DNA of 64,000 bases from F23-B02 sp963613665 (GCA_963613665.1 CAVEAL010000001.1:1-64000), one strand, 5' to 3'; counted from the stretch's first letter, positions 15,796-24,967 are shown. Numbers and translations are program-made. The notes: generated by a model not told the origin, from the sequence alone.

Positions 15796-17289
15796 CGCTG
15801 TCGAAAGCATGCGGGAGATCATGACGGCGGCCTGGGCGCGGGTGGATGGGTCGAAGGGCGCGACGGTGCCGTCGCTCATGCCCTTGACTATGCCGAGCGC
15901 GCACACGGTGTTGAGCTCACTCCTCATGCCCTCGGGGACGCTGTCCGCGTCAGGGAAGGACGAGAGCACATCGTCAAGCTCCGTGAGATCGCTGCCGGAT
16001 ACGGTGCCGAGGTACCGGGCTATCATGCAGCCGAGCTCCGCGCGGGTGACATTCTTGCCCGGACGGAAGCAGCCGTCGGCGTAGCCGCGGACTATACCGT
16101 TTTCGTTTGCCCAGATGAGCGCGTCGCGGCACCAGTTTCCGATGTCGGCGGAGTCGGAGAAGCCGAGCTCGCCGCTGACCTCGGGCGAACCGGCTGCACG
16201 GTAGAGCACCGCCGCAAGCATCGCGCGGGTGAGCTTTGCATCGGGCGAGAAGCGGTTGCCTCCCGTGCCGCTGAATATGCCGTCGGCGACGACGCGGTCA
16301 ACGTCCTTGTAGTACCACGCGCCGGGTCTGACGTCGGCAAAGAGATTGCCGCGCTCGGAGCAGGTCACCTGCGTCTCGCCGGAGCGTATGCCGTTCCACT
16401 TGATAACGCTCTGCGCACGGATGACGGTGTTCGGCTCAACGGAAAACGGGCCGGTGTATTTTATTGCGTTTTTCGGTGTGGGGAGGCTGCCGTCGAGCGT
16501 GTAGTAAACGCTGCCGCGGGAGTCTCCGGTTATCGTGACGAGGCCGTCCTTCAGGCTCACGGCGGGCTGCGCCGTCGCCGAAGCCGTGCCGTTTTTGCCG
16601 GGGTACGCGTCAAAATAGATCTTGCCGTTTTCGAGGCTGATGCCGCGGCGCATGAACATTTCGCTCAGGGTCACGAACTTGTAGCCCTGTGCCTGGAGCG
16701 TGTCGATCGCGCGCAGCGCCGCAGTTACCGAGGTCGCGTGCGTGTCGTGCAGCAGCGCTATCGAGCCGTCGCGCGCCTGCTTTATGAACTCGCGGTACAC
16801 CGAGTCTGCGTTCAGGCTCTTCCAGTCGTAGGTGTCCATCGACCAGAAGAAGCAGGGCGTATTTGATGCCGCGAGGGTGCGCTTGTTATAGTCGCCGTAG
16901 GGAGGACGGAGCATGTAGTTGAAATCAAGTCCGAGCGCCTTGTCGAGCAGCGCGTCGTTTTTCTGAAGCTCCTGCCGTATCTGCGCGTCGGTCTTTTTCG
17001 TCATCTGCGGATGGGAGTAGGTGTGGCTGGCTATCTCGTGCCCCTCCTCCCACGCGCGCTTTACGAGGCCGGGATTGTTCTCTACCATCTGGCCGACGTA
17101 GAAAAACGTGCAGTGCACGCCGCGCTCCTTCAGGCCGTCGAGCAGACGGGCCGTGTTCTTGCCCGAGGGGCCGTCGTCAAAGGTGAGGGCGATGAGCTTA
17201 TCGCCGTCGGCATGCGCCGATACGGGCAGCACGCCTGTGAGCATCAGTACGGCAAGCAGAGCCGCCGCGAGTCTTTTTATTTTTTTCAT
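15790..17289 (-). CDS. NodB-type polysaccharide deacetylase with SLH repeats
   Basis: A 499-residue secreted protein. Signal peptide (1-27); CE4/NodB domain (about 30-220) with TFDDGP (36-41), SHTYSH (88-93, metal His) and RPPYG; a chitobiase-type C-terminal-like beta domain (about 245-310, GSVYYTLDGSLPTPKN); three SLH repeats (about 315-499). Expected activity: de-N-acetylation of peptidoglycan or a wall polysaccharide at the surface. It starts 3 nt after the DHHW stop, so it is the last gene of the acylation operon. Confidence 0.88.
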   Translation of the reverse strand: MKKIKRLAAALLAVLMLTGVLPVSAHADGDKLIALTFDDGPSGKNTARLLDGLKERGVHCTFFYVGQMVENNPGLVKRAWEEGHEIASHTYSHPQMTKKTDAQIRQELQKNDALLDKALGLDFNYMLRPPYGDYNKRTLAASNTPCFFWSMDTYDWKSLNADSVYREFIKQARDGSIALLHDTHATSVTAALRAIDTLQAQGYKFVTLSEMFMRRGISLENGKIYFDAYPGKNGTASATAQPAVSLKDGLVTITGDSRGSVYYTLDGSLPTPKNAIKYTGPFSVEPNTVIRAQSVIKWNGIRSGETQVTCSERGNLFADVRPGAWYYKDVDRVVADGIFSGTGGNRFSPDAKLTRAMLAAVLYRAAGSPEVSGELGFSDSADIGNWCRDALIWANENGIVRGYADGCFRPGKNVTRAELGCMIARYLGTVSGSDLTELDDVLSSFPDADSVPEGMRSELNTVCALGIVKGMSDGTVAPFDPSTRAQAAVMISRMLSTAV

Positions 17290-17292
17290 TTT

Positions 17293-18393
17293 TTAAAACC
17301 CCAATTTGACCATGTTTCTGTCGTTTGCAAAGCTGCTCATCTCGCATACGAAGAGGATCTCGTCCACGCCGCGCTCGGCAATGAGCTGCTGCGCCGAGCC
17401 CATGTAATAGCGCAGATCGAGCATTATGATGTTCTCGTAATCGGCCGTAAGGAAGGGCACGAGACTGTTTGCAAACGAGTCTTTTATAATAAGCAGTGTT
17501 TTTCCGTTATTGCAGCCGCCGGATATCGTCGTCTCGCCGTAGTTTCCGCCGAGAAAGACGGTGTACTTATCCTTTTCGTTGGCTGCGGACATGTTGTACA
17601 GCGATATCTCCCTGCCGTCGGCCGTGACGGTGACTCCGTCGGAGACCCCGGAGATATACACCTCGTCCGGCTGTGCCGCAGGATCGAGGGTCTTGGAGTA
17701 GGTCGTGCCGAGGAAGCTGTCTGAAAACAGCTCGGGAGCTGCGTCGTAGCTGCCGTTGGGCAGGAGCGTTCTGTATGCCGTATGCGCGCCGTACCACGTC
17801 CAGTGGTGGTCGGTGCGGTAATAGACCTGCTGCGAGGCCTTGGCCTGCGTGAGCGCCGAGTACAGGTCGGGGAAGCTCACGCCGGGAAGCGCGGACTTCA
17901 CCGTTTCGTACAGCTTCTGTGCATCATACATCTGCGCGTGAGCCGGAAGCTTGTCGCTCATGACCGTGCCCGTTGCGGGAACGAGCAGCATCGTCGCCGG
18001 AATGCCCTCATTTGCGCTCAAAAAATCGGATACGAGCGAGATATTGCGGCCAAGATTTTTCTCATCGACGCTGTCGGGAGTTATCTTTTCGATATAATAG
18101 CCGTCCTCGCCGAGGTACGCGCCGCCTATGTCCCTGAAGCCGAGGAGCTTCTTGACCTGCGTTCCGAGCTGCGTCCACGTGTCGCGCGCGGGGAACTGGT
18201 CGGAGATGTAGTCGGTTATCTTGTTCTGAAAGCTGCCGTCGAGGATGTTTGAGAGCGTGAGCTCCGGCGCGGTTTGCAGCATGCGGTTCTCGTTGTCGGA
18301 AAATGTCCTGTCCTCACCGGCAAAGACGAATACCGAGGGGAGGACTATGACGGCCAAAAACAGCGCTATAAGCGCGATATGCAGTTTCTTCAT
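17293..18393 (-). CDS. DHHW-family (AlgX/AlgJ-like) exported protein
   Basis: A 366-residue protein with an N-terminal membrane anchor (about 4-24) and the family hallmark YRTDHHWTWYGAHTAY near residue 197. DHHW/AlgX-type proteins work with MBOAT membrane acyltransferases and pass acyl groups to an extracellular polymer. It follows the MBOAT gene by 12 nt. The ATG at 18393 with upstream GAGGTG is preferred to the GTG at 18402. Confidence 0.85.
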   Translation of the reverse strand: MKKLHIALIALFLAVIVLPSVFVFAGEDRTFSDNENRMLQTAPELTLSNILDGSFQNKITDYISDQFPARDTWTQLGTQVKKLLGFRDIGGAYLGEDGYYIEKITPDSVDEKNLGRNISLVSDFLSANEGIPATMLLVPATGTVMSDKLPAHAQMYDAQKLYETVKSALPGVSFPDLYSALTQAKASQQVYYRTDHHWTWYGAHTAYRTLLPNGSYDAAPELFSDSFLGTTYSKTLDPAAQPDEVYISGVSDGVTVTADGREISLYNMSAANEKDKYTVFLGGNYGETTISGGCNNGKTLLIIKDSFANSLVPFLTADYENIIMLDLRYYMGSAQQLIAERGVDEILFVCEMSSFANDRNMVKLGF

Positions 18394-18405
18394 CACTCTC
18401 ACCTC

Positions 18406-19806
18406 TTAAAATCTGAAATAAAGGAAGGGATTGTAGCTGTCGCCGATGAGGAATACCATGCTCAGCGCCAGCAGGGCCAGAGTCAGCACGCTCTTGAGCA
18501 CAAAGGCCGCTTTTTCGTTCATGGCGCCGGTACAGCTCAGGAAGAGCTTTTTGGGAAGCTGCGTGGAGGCGATGCAGCATATGACTATGAGCACGGCCCT
18601 GGTCGCCAGAGTGTACACGTCCATACCGCCGACGGCGCCGTTTGCGCCGAACATCGAGCCGAGGTAGGGCAGCAGCACGCTCACGTCGTCGCTTGCGAAT
18701 ATGACCCAGCCTATGACGATCAGCAGCAGCGCGTATACATGGCGCAGCAGCTTCGGCAGCTTGTCGAGCACCTTGAGCAGGAACAGCTTTTCGATAAACA
18801 GGATCAGGAAGTAGTACAATCCCCACATGACGAAGTTCCAGCCCGCTCCGTGCCAGAAGCCGGTCAGCGCCCAGACTATCAGCAGGTTCAGCGCCTGACG
18901 CGCAAGGCCGCGGCGGTTGCCGCCGAGGGGGATATAGAGATATTCCTTGAACCATGTGCTCAGGGTGATGTGCCAGCGCCGCCAGAAGTCGGTTATCGAC
19001 ACCGACTCGTAGGGGTAGAGGAAGTTTTCGGGGAATTTGAAGCCGAACATCCTGCCGAGGCCTATGGCCATGTCGGAATAGCCGGAGAAATCGAAATAGA
19101 TCTGGAAGGTGTACGCCGCAGCGCCTGTCCACGCCGTCAGAGCCGAAACGTCGCCGCCGAGGGCGTAAATGCCCGACCACACGGCGCCCATCTGATTTGC
19201 CAGCAGCACCTTTTTGCCCAGGCCGGCGACGAAGCGCATGATGCCCTCGGAAAAGTCGGCGCTCGTGACGCTGCGCTCGGCAAGCTGGTCCTGAACGTCG
19301 GAATAGCGGACGATGGGGCCGGCTATCAGCTGCGGGAACATGGTGATGTACATGCCGAAGTCGATGAGGTTTCGCTGCACGCGCACGTCGTTGCGGTAAA
19401 CGTCGATGGTGTAGCTCATCGCCTGGAAGGTGTAGAACGATATACCGATCGGCAGGGCGATGTTGAGAAGGTCAAAGCCTGTATTGAATATCGCGTTTAC
19501 GTTCGTTATGATGAAGTCGGTGTACTTGAAAACGCTCAGAAGCCCGAGGTCAATGACGACCGAGAGCACGAGCATGAGCTTCAGACGCTTTTCGTTCCGG
19601 CGGTGCTTGTCCATGAGCAGGCCGAAAGCGAAGTTTATGACGATGGAGAACATCATCAGAAAGACGTATTTCGGCTCGCCCCAGGCATAGAACACAAGGC
19701 TGACTATCAGCAGGAAGAGGTTTCGCCCCTTCTTCGGGCAGATATAATACCCCAACAGGACAAGGGGCAGATAAACGCAAAGAAATATCGTACTGCTGAA
19801 TACCAT
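18406..19806 (-). CDS. MBOAT-family O-acyltransferase (AlgI/DltB-like)
   Basis: A 466-residue polytopic protein. Hallmarks are PQLIAGPIVRY, FDFSGYSDMAIGLGRMFG, DFWRRWHITLSTWFKEYLYIPLGGNR and the catalytic-His segment TGFWHGAGWNF. It moves acyl (usually acetyl) groups across the membrane to the DHHW partner for polymer O-acylation. It is the third gene of a five-gene minus-strand operon, 13 nt after the DUF4358 gene. Confidence 0.93.
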   Translation of the reverse strand: MVFSSTIFLCVYLPLVLLGYYICPKKGRNLFLLIVSLVFYAWGEPKYVFLMMFSIVINFAFGLLMDKHRRNEKRLKLMLVLSVVIDLGLLSVFKYTDFIITNVNAIFNTGFDLLNIALPIGISFYTFQAMSYTIDVYRNDVRVQRNLIDFGMYITMFPQLIAGPIVRYSDVQDQLAERSVTSADFSEGIMRFVAGLGKKVLLANQMGAVWSGIYALGGDVSALTAWTGAAAYTFQIYFDFSGYSDMAIGLGRMFGFKFPENFLYPYESVSITDFWRRWHITLSTWFKEYLYIPLGGNRRGLARQALNLLIVWALTGFWHGAGWNFVMWGLYYFLILFIEKLFLLKVLDKLPKLLRHVYALLLIVIGWVIFASDDVSVLLPYLGSMFGANGAVGGMDVYTLATRAVLIVICCIASTQLPKKLFLSCTGAMNEKAAFVLKSVLTLALLALSMVFLIGDSYNPFLYFRF

Positions 19807-19819
19807 GTGTGTCTCTCCG

Positions 19820-20299
19820 TTACTTAGTAAAGTTTCTGAACGCCGTTTCCACGTTCTGCTGCCCGTCGCACATCATGAGCAGGACGCAGTCGCCGATCGT
19901 CTTGATCGCGGCGTTCTGTGCACGCTCCACCTGATCGGGCTCGTAGGTCTTGTACATCTGCACGCGCGAATCGACGTGCTTGCTGAGGCTCACGCCCAGC
20001 TCCACGACGTCGTTCTGATCCTTGAGCTGCACGACGGCGATCTCGTATGCCATGCCGTCGGCGGCATAGGCCAGGAAAAAGCCGTAGATTTTATTATACT
20101 CCATATCCGATATATATGAAAAGGCTTTTTCGGCATTTTCGTCCCAGCTTCCCGAAATTTTCATCTCAGGCAGGCTCTTGTCGGCCTCGACCATGCTCTT
20201 CTGGAGCTCATACATATCTATCTTTTCGTTCTGCCTGCCGCAGGCGCACAGGGAAAGGCACATTGCCGCGGCGCAGATGAGGCAAATTATTCTTTTCAT
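19820..20299 (-). CDS. DUF4358-type lipoprotein
   Basis: A 159-residue lipoprotein (lipobox around CLSLCAC, Cys20). The mature part resembles DUF4358 (LSKHVDSRVQMYKTYEPDQVERAQNAAI, then IGDCVLLMMCDG). This family is commonly encoded beside MBOAT/DHHW genes in Clostridia; its role is unknown, presumably at the outer face of the membrane with the acylation machinery. It overlaps the upstream gene by 1 nt (TGATG). Confidence 0.75.
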   Translation of the reverse strand: MKRIICLICAAAMCLSLCACGRQNEKIDMYELQKSMVEADKSLPEMKISGSWDENAEKAFSYISDMEYNKIYGFFLAYAADGMAYEIAVVQLKDQNDVVELGVSLSKHVDSRVQMYKTYEPDQVERAQNAAIKTIGDCVLLMMCDGQQNVETAFRNFTK

Positions 20300-21447
20300 C
20301 AGCCGATCACCGTCATTCCGTCGCAGCCGAGGACAGTGCTGTCCTTCGTAGCATCACTGTCACCGCCCGCTATATCGCCGAAGTATTTGCTGACCGAGTC
20401 GTTTATCTTCTGCTGCGTCTCGGCGTCAATGCCGTTTATGTCCGGATCCCCACCACCGTTATCGTCGTCGCTGTAGTAGCCTATATACACGCAGAAGATG
20501 TTGTCGTTCTCCTCGGTGCTCAGCCAGCTCCAGTACAGGTTCATGATGCGGCTGTCGGAAGCAACGGCGTTCTGTATCTGCTCCATGATAAGCTCGATAA
20601 CGGTATAGGTATCGGCGCTTATCTCCGTGCCCATGTCAAGGCTCACGACGCTGGTTTTCGCGTCGATGGCGGCGCGCACCTGTGCGGGGATGCTGTAGAT
20701 ATCCGTGCACTCCACCCTGTTCATATAGGCGTAGTTATATTTATAGCCGTCGGCTGCGGGGAAGAAATCGCTGTTCCACTCCTGCATGTTTATCATCGAG
20801 TTGTCGTCGAGGTTAAAGTGCGAGAAGTTGCCCTTGGAATCCGCGTCGGAGTAGACGTCGGTGTGGTACCACTCGCCGTCGAGCTTCACAAGGTCCCATG
20901 TGTGCGACAGATACGAGTCGTGCACGACCATGCAGTCTATATCCATCATCTGCATGAACAGCCTGAAGGTCGTGGCGTAGCCGACGCAGACGGCCTTGTG
21001 ATTTTGCAGAACGCCGTGGGGATTATCAACAACCGCGTCGTTCTCGTCGGGGATAACAACAAGCGAGCCGTCGTCAAAGCCGATGTTTTCGCACATCCAC
21101 TTGTAAACGGCAAGCTCCTTTTCGTAGTCGCTCATGCCGTCGGTTACGATCTCGTCGAGCACCTTCTTTGCCATGTCGAGCGTTTCCTTGTCCTTGTCGG
21201 AGAGCCCGGACGCATCGCCCGACTTATACGCATCGGATATCTGCGTAGTCGCCCTTATGACGTAGTCGCTGCCGATGGTCACGTCGTTTTCCTGCGCAAC
21301 GTCCCCGGTCTCGCCGCCGGATCCCGCGTCCTCCAGCGCCCTGACTCTCGCCATTGTGAATATATTGAGCACCAGCAGCGCAACAAGCATCACCGGCGTC
21401 ACAATATACATGATCATATGCATGATCCTTATCGTTTTTTCTTTCAT
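20299..21447 (-). CDS. Membrane-anchored transglutaminase-like protein
   Basis: A 382-residue protein. One N-terminal helix (about 8-32), then a transglutaminase-like core (about 95-235) with Cys in NHKAVCVGYATTF, His in LSHTWDLVKLDGEWYHTDV and the following Asp. Such domains act as peptidases or cross-linking enzymes on surface proteins. The C-terminal part is acidic with a DDDNGGGDPD linker. It is the first gene of the acylation operon, with RBS AAAGGAG and a near-consensus promoter. Confidence 0.8.
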   Translation of the reverse strand: MKEKTIRIMHMIMYIVTPVMLVALLVLNIFTMARVRALEDAGSGGETGDVAQENDVTIGSDYVIRATTQISDAYKSGDASGLSDKDKETLDMAKKVLDEIVTDGMSDYEKELAVYKWMCENIGFDDGSLVVIPDENDAVVDNPHGVLQNHKAVCVGYATTFRLFMQMMDIDCMVVHDSYLSHTWDLVKLDGEWYHTDVYSDADSKGNFSHFNLDDNSMINMQEWNSDFFPAADGYKYNYAYMNRVECTDIYSIPAQVRAAIDAKTSVVSLDMGTEISADTYTVIELIMEQIQNAVASDSRIMNLYWSWLSTEENDNIFCVYIGYYSDDDNGGGDPDINGIDAETQQKINDSVSKYFGDIAGGDSDATKDSTVLGCDGMTVIG

Positions 21448-21530
21448 AAAATGCAGCTCCTTTCGGATATAATTACGTTTTGAAATGAAAAAAGTTCCTC
21501 TTCAACTGTGTGATTTGCATTAGCACAGTT

Positions 21531-21559
21531 AATATACTCTGAGCGGCCTCCCGTGTCAA
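21531..21559 (-). promoter_or_regulatory. Sigma-A promoter of the surface-acylation operon
   Basis: Minus strand TTGACA (21559-21554), 17-bp spacer, TATATT (21536-21531). It should drive the five genes down to the deacetylase-SLH. Confidence 0.8.
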
Positions 21560-21584
21560 TACCGAATCTGTTAATTTTACATAC

Positions 21585-21613
21585 TTGCACTGAGACGGAA
21601 AAAAATATATACT
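21585..21613 (+). promoter_or_regulatory. Sigma-A promoter of the lipase-like/NTase pair
   Basis: TTGCAC (21585-21590), 17-bp spacer, TATACT (21608-21613), 30 nt before the GTG start. Confidence 0.75.
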
Positions 21614-21643
21614 GTATTCAGTACCATTTGGAGGTTATGCACC

Positions 21644-23104
21644 GTGACCGATCTCAAATTTTATTTCGACGGAACAAACGGTACGCCGGTCAGCGGCGAG
21701 GTTTCGATTGACGTCATGATATCCAAGCAGGAAAAGCCCGGAGATATCGGACAGCTCAAATTCAATTACTCCGACAGCTTTTTCCTGCGCTCGGCCTGCT
21801 CGTATAACCATGAGCTTGCGATAATGTCGCTGGGACTGACGATGAGCGCCTTCACATATAAGGACGACGGCGACAGGCACACGAGGTGCGCGCTGAACGA
21901 TATCGGCTGCGACGACCGCACCGTCGAGAGCTTCCGCTTTGACGACCAGCTCAGCTGCGGCGATACCTGCGGCTATATGATCGCTGCAAAAAAGCTGCCG
22001 GACGACAGCTTTCTCATTCCGGTCGTTATCCGCAGCCACTGCTACGGCGGCGAGTGGGTCAGCAATGCCCACGCCGTCGAGGACGCGTACCCCGACCACG
22101 CGGCGGGCTTTAAGGCCGCGGCGGATATCGCCTATGACGCGGTCATGGATTATATCGAGCGGCGCGGCTTTGAAAAAAGCAGGCTCAGGATCTGGGTCTG
22201 CGGCTACAGCCGCGGCGGCGCGGTGACAAATCTTCTGGCTGCGCGCCTGACCTTTGAAAGCGGCATCGGCAAGGACAACATTTTTGCCTACAGCTTTGCC
22301 ACTCCCGTCACGGTATTCGACAGGGCAAATCTTTTTACGGACAACATATTCAATATAATATCCGAAATGGACGTCGTGCCGCGTATGCCGCTGCGCTTCT
22401 GGGATCTCGGCCGCTACGGCACGGATATGATCGTGCCCTGCAAGGCGCGGCGCGGCCTCGGCGAATACACTCGGCTGCTCGGGCAGATGCAGGGGCAGTT
22501 CAGGATGATAATGGACGAGCTCGGCGTCGAGGCCGACTATGTACCGCTCGACGATCAGGAGCGCGCGCTCGACCTGTTTTTCGACTATGTTGACGACCTT
22601 CTCGACACTCCGCAGAAATACCGCGACGGCGGCTATCAGCAGCTTGCGATGGAATACATGCAGAGCAAGATGCACGGCGACGTGTTCGAGCTGCGCAAGT
22701 TCATAAACTTCCTGCTCGACGGCAACGAGGAGATGGCCTCCGAGCTGTGCGGGCTCATCGACAACTGGCATGAGCTCGGCGGACTCGAAAAGGTGCAGCG
22801 CCTCGGCATAATGATTTCCAAGCGCAAATCCGGCGATAAATCGCCCGCCACCGAGCTCATCTTCATGGTCATCGGCATCCTCTTCCGCTATGCGGCAAAG
22901 TTCACCGCGACCAAGGTGACCGGCGGGGCGCAGGACTATTTCTACGAGCAGCTCGTCATCCTCCTCATCGACGCATATCATCGCGGCGGAGACTCGTTTA
23001 TCCTCCAGCAGCACTGGCCGGAGGCCTACCTTGCCTGGCTCAGAGCCGCTCCGGCGGAGGATCTTTTCAGACTTGGAAGCTATACCAGAGAATCTGTTAA
23101 ATAA
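21644..23104 (+). CDS. Lipase-like alpha/beta-hydrolase
   Basis: A 486-residue protein without signal peptide. The nucleophile elbow is VCGYSRGGAVTNLLAARL (GxSxG, near residue 190), preceded by a substrate-pocket region typical of class 3-like lipases and followed by a candidate Asp (SEMDVVPRMPL). The C-terminal half is helical with no recognised domain. GTG start with GGAGGT upstream. It is probably co-transcribed with the nucleotidyltransferase 14 nt downstream. Substrate unknown. Confidence 0.7.
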   Translation: MTDLKFYFDGTNGTPVSGEVSIDVMISKQEKPGDIGQLKFNYSDSFFLRSACSYNHELAIMSLGLTMSAFTYKDDGDRHTRCALNDIGCDDRTVESFRFDDQLSCGDTCGYMIAAKKLPDDSFLIPVVIRSHCYGGEWVSNAHAVEDAYPDHAAGFKAAADIAYDAVMDYIERRGFEKSRLRIWVCGYSRGGAVTNLLAARLTFESGIGKDNIFAYSFATPVTVFDRANLFTDNIFNIISEMDVVPRMPLRFWDLGRYGTDMIVPCKARRGLGEYTRLLGQMQGQFRMIMDELGVEADYVPLDDQERALDLFFDYVDDLLDTPQKYRDGGYQQLAMEYMQSKMHGDVFELRKFINFLLDGNEEMASELCGLIDNWHELGGLEKVQRLGIMISKRKSGDKSPATELIFMVIGILFRYAAKFTATKVTGGAQDYFYEQLVILLIDAYHRGGDSFILQQHWPEAYLAWLRAAPAEDLFRLGSYTRESVK

Positions 23105-23118
23105 AAAGGAGAGCGAAT

Positions 23119-24027
23119 ATGGACAAGACTATTGTCGTCATGGCGGCCGGGCTCGGCTCGCGCTACGGCGGCGTAAAGCAGATCGAGCGTCTCGGCCCCG
23201 ACGGCGAGATACTCATGGAGTACGCCGTCTATGATGCGCTCCGCGCCGGCTTCAACAGGATCGTGCTCATAATAAAGCCCGAGATATACGGCGACGTGAA
23301 GGCACTTTTCGGCGACCGCATCGAAAAAAGCAGCGGCATAAAGATAGATTATGCCTTCCAGACCATGGACCGCTTCACAGAGAGCCGTCCGGAGTTTTCC
23401 GCCCGCACGAAGCCCTTCGGAACGGTGCACGCAGTCATCTGCGCAAAGGACTGCATCAAAACGCCCTTTGCCGTCATGAACGCCGACGATTACTACGGCG
23501 TCGAGGCCTTCCGCGTCATGGCCGCGAAGCTCGACGAGCTTCACGGCGCGCAGGACGCCGCCATGGTGGCCTACAGGCTCAAGAACACCGTCAGCCCCTT
23601 CGGCACGGTCACGCGCGGCGTGTGCAGCGTTGAAAACGGCCTGCTGCGCGGCGTTAAGGAGACGTATAAGATAAAGCTTTTCCCCGACGGAACGATACGC
23701 GACACCTCGGAGTCGGAAAACGGTCCCATCCTCGCGCCGGACACCTTCGTTTCCATGAATCTCTGGGGCTGCCATCAGGATATACTTCCCGTGATGGAGA
23801 AGTATTTTGCCGGTTTCCTCGCGGCTCTGCCCTCAGACGAGCTCAAGGCCGAGTGCCTGCTGCCGACCATGATGGGCGAGCTCACCGACAGCGGCAGGAT
23901 CAGCATTTCCGTCCTCGGCACCAACGACCGCTGGTTCGGCCTGACGTATAAGGAGGATAAACCCGGCGCCGTCGCCGCCCTCACCGCCCTGCACCAGAGC
24001 GGCGTCTATCCCCCTACTTTGTGGTAA
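23119..24027 (+). CDS. Sugar-phosphate nucleotidyltransferase family protein
   Basis: A 302-residue NTP-transferase (GT-A-like fold). The N-terminal loop MAAGLGSRYGGVKQ is the nucleotide-binding G-x-G-S-R...K signature and MNADDYYG carries the metal-binding Asp. The rest resembles sugar-1-phosphate nucleotidyltransferases, but the sugar cannot be inferred. RBS AAAAAGGAGAG. A repeat unit begins 9 nt after the stop. Confidence 0.82.
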   Translation: MDKTIVVMAAGLGSRYGGVKQIERLGPDGEILMEYAVYDALRAGFNRIVLIIKPEIYGDVKALFGDRIEKSSGIKIDYAFQTMDRFTESRPEFSARTKPFGTVHAVICAKDCIKTPFAVMNADDYYGVEAFRVMAAKLDELHGAQDAAMVAYRLKNTVSPFGTVTRGVCSVENGLLRGVKETYKIKLFPDGTIRDTSESENGPILAPDTFVSMNLWGCHQDILPVMEKYFAGFLAALPSDELKAECLLPTMMGELTDSGRISISVLGTNDRWFGLTYKEDKPGAVAALTALHQSGVYPPTLW

Positions 24028-24031
24028 AATA

Positions 24032-24115
24032 TTTAGAGGCGCAATCAGTCTGCACCTATACGGAGATCGCAGAGTCCCGACCGGAAACGATGGTATAAAC
24101 AAGAACGTTTCGCGT
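24032..24115 (+). repeat. Single forward 88-bp-family unit (locus 8)
   Basis: TTTAGAGGCGCAATCAG, then CACCTATACGG, GACCGGAAACGATGG and AACGTTTCGCG. A diverged single unit directly after the nucleotidyltransferase gene. Confidence 0.75.
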
Positions 24116-24165
24116 CCCGTGAGCGTGCGCAATATTTGTGCCGCGGCACAAGCCGCAGCATTATG

Positions 24166-24202
24166 AAGTCATGACCACCCGTAAAACGGGTGGTCATGAC
24201 TT
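24166..24202. repeat. Perfect 16-bp inverted repeat with TAAAA loop
   Basis: Arms 24166-24181 and 24187-24202 (core GACCACCCG/CGGGTGGTC) match perfectly. No T run follows, so it is not a typical terminator. Hairpins of this kind occur at the ends of IS200/IS605-type elements, but no transposase is present. It may be an element remnant or RNA processing hairpin. Confidence 0.6.
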
Positions 24203-24284
24203 TGATCACTATCGCCTCGCCGCCGGGGCGGCAACCGGCGATATCGAATCGGTGTCCGGGGTTCCTGACCGTTGAGCGGCATGA

Positions 24285-24314
24285 AAAAAAGACGGTCGGC
24301 TGACCGTCTTTTTT
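24285..24314 (-). terminator. Terminator of the tRNA operon
   Basis: A 13-bp stem (24285-24297 with 24302-24314) with T runs on both strands. It starts exactly where the tRNA-Lys CCA end stops. Confidence 0.85.
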
Positions 24315-24389
24315 GGTGCTCCAGCGGGGATTCGAACCCCGGACACCCTGCTTAAAAGGCAGGTGCTCTGCCTACTGAGCTACTGGGGC
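24314..24389 (-). tRNA. tRNA-Lys (anticodon TTT)
   Basis: A 76-nt cloverleaf with encoded CCA and loop CTTTTAA. The acceptor stem has a C3-A70 mismatch (GCCCCAG against CTGGAGC); the expected base would be U3. Last gene of the operon. Confidence 0.93.
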
Positions 24390-24394
24390 AAATG

Positions 24395-24468
24395 TGGCTG
24401 GGATGGCGGGACTCGAACCCACTATATCAGAGTCAAAGTCTGAGGTGTTACCATTACACTACATCCCA
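24395..24468 (-). tRNA. tRNA-Gln (anticodon TTG)
   Basis: 74 nt, acceptor TGGGATG/CATCCCA, anticodon loop CTTTGAC, encoded CCA. 5 nt from tRNA-Lys. Confidence 0.95.
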
Positions 24469-24527
24469 CCATCTGTTTTATTCTATTGTACACAGAGACC
24501 GGGCTTCTGTCCGGCCTCTGTGACTTG

Positions 24528-24605
<78 letters not shown>

Positions 24606-24617
24606 ATATTTTTGTTT

Positions 24618-24694
24618 TGGCACGCCAAGAGGGATTCGAACCCCCGACCTACTGCTTAGAAGGCAGTTGCTCTATCCTGCTGAGCTATTGGCGC
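24618..24694 (-). tRNA. tRNA-Arg (anticodon TCT)
   Basis: 77 nt, anticodon loop CTTCTAA, acceptor GCGCCAA/TTGGCGT (terminal G-U), encoded CCA. Confidence 0.95.
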
Positions 24695-24710
24695 ATATTT
24701 CCGCTTCATT

Positions 24711-24784
24711 TGGAGCGGGCGATGGGAATCGAACCCACGTATCCAGCTTGGAAGGCTGGTGTTCTACCATTGAACTACGCCCGC
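24711..24784 (-). tRNA. tRNA-Gly (anticodon TCC)
   Basis: 74 nt, anticodon loop CTTCCAA, encoded CCA. First gene of the five-tRNA transcript (Gly-Arg-His-Gln-Lys). Confidence 0.95.
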
Positions 24785-24815
24785 ATGGCCGTTCCCATTA
24801 ATGTTCAGCTTAAAG

Positions 24816-24844
24816 ATAATAACAACATTTTTGCCGATTGTCAA
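24816..24844 (-). promoter_or_regulatory. Sigma-A promoter of the tRNA operon
   Basis: Minus strand TTGACA (24844-24839), 17-bp spacer, TATTAT (24821-24816), about 30 nt before tRNA-Gly. Confidence 0.85.
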
Positions 24845-24967
24845 TATTTTTGACACAAAAACTTTCAAAAGTCAGAAAATTATTTCACGCCCTGGCAGCA
24901 GGCGTATATTTGCATTCAGCACATTAAAAAGCGGTCTCTGAGATCGGCGGCAGATTTTTTTGGCTCC

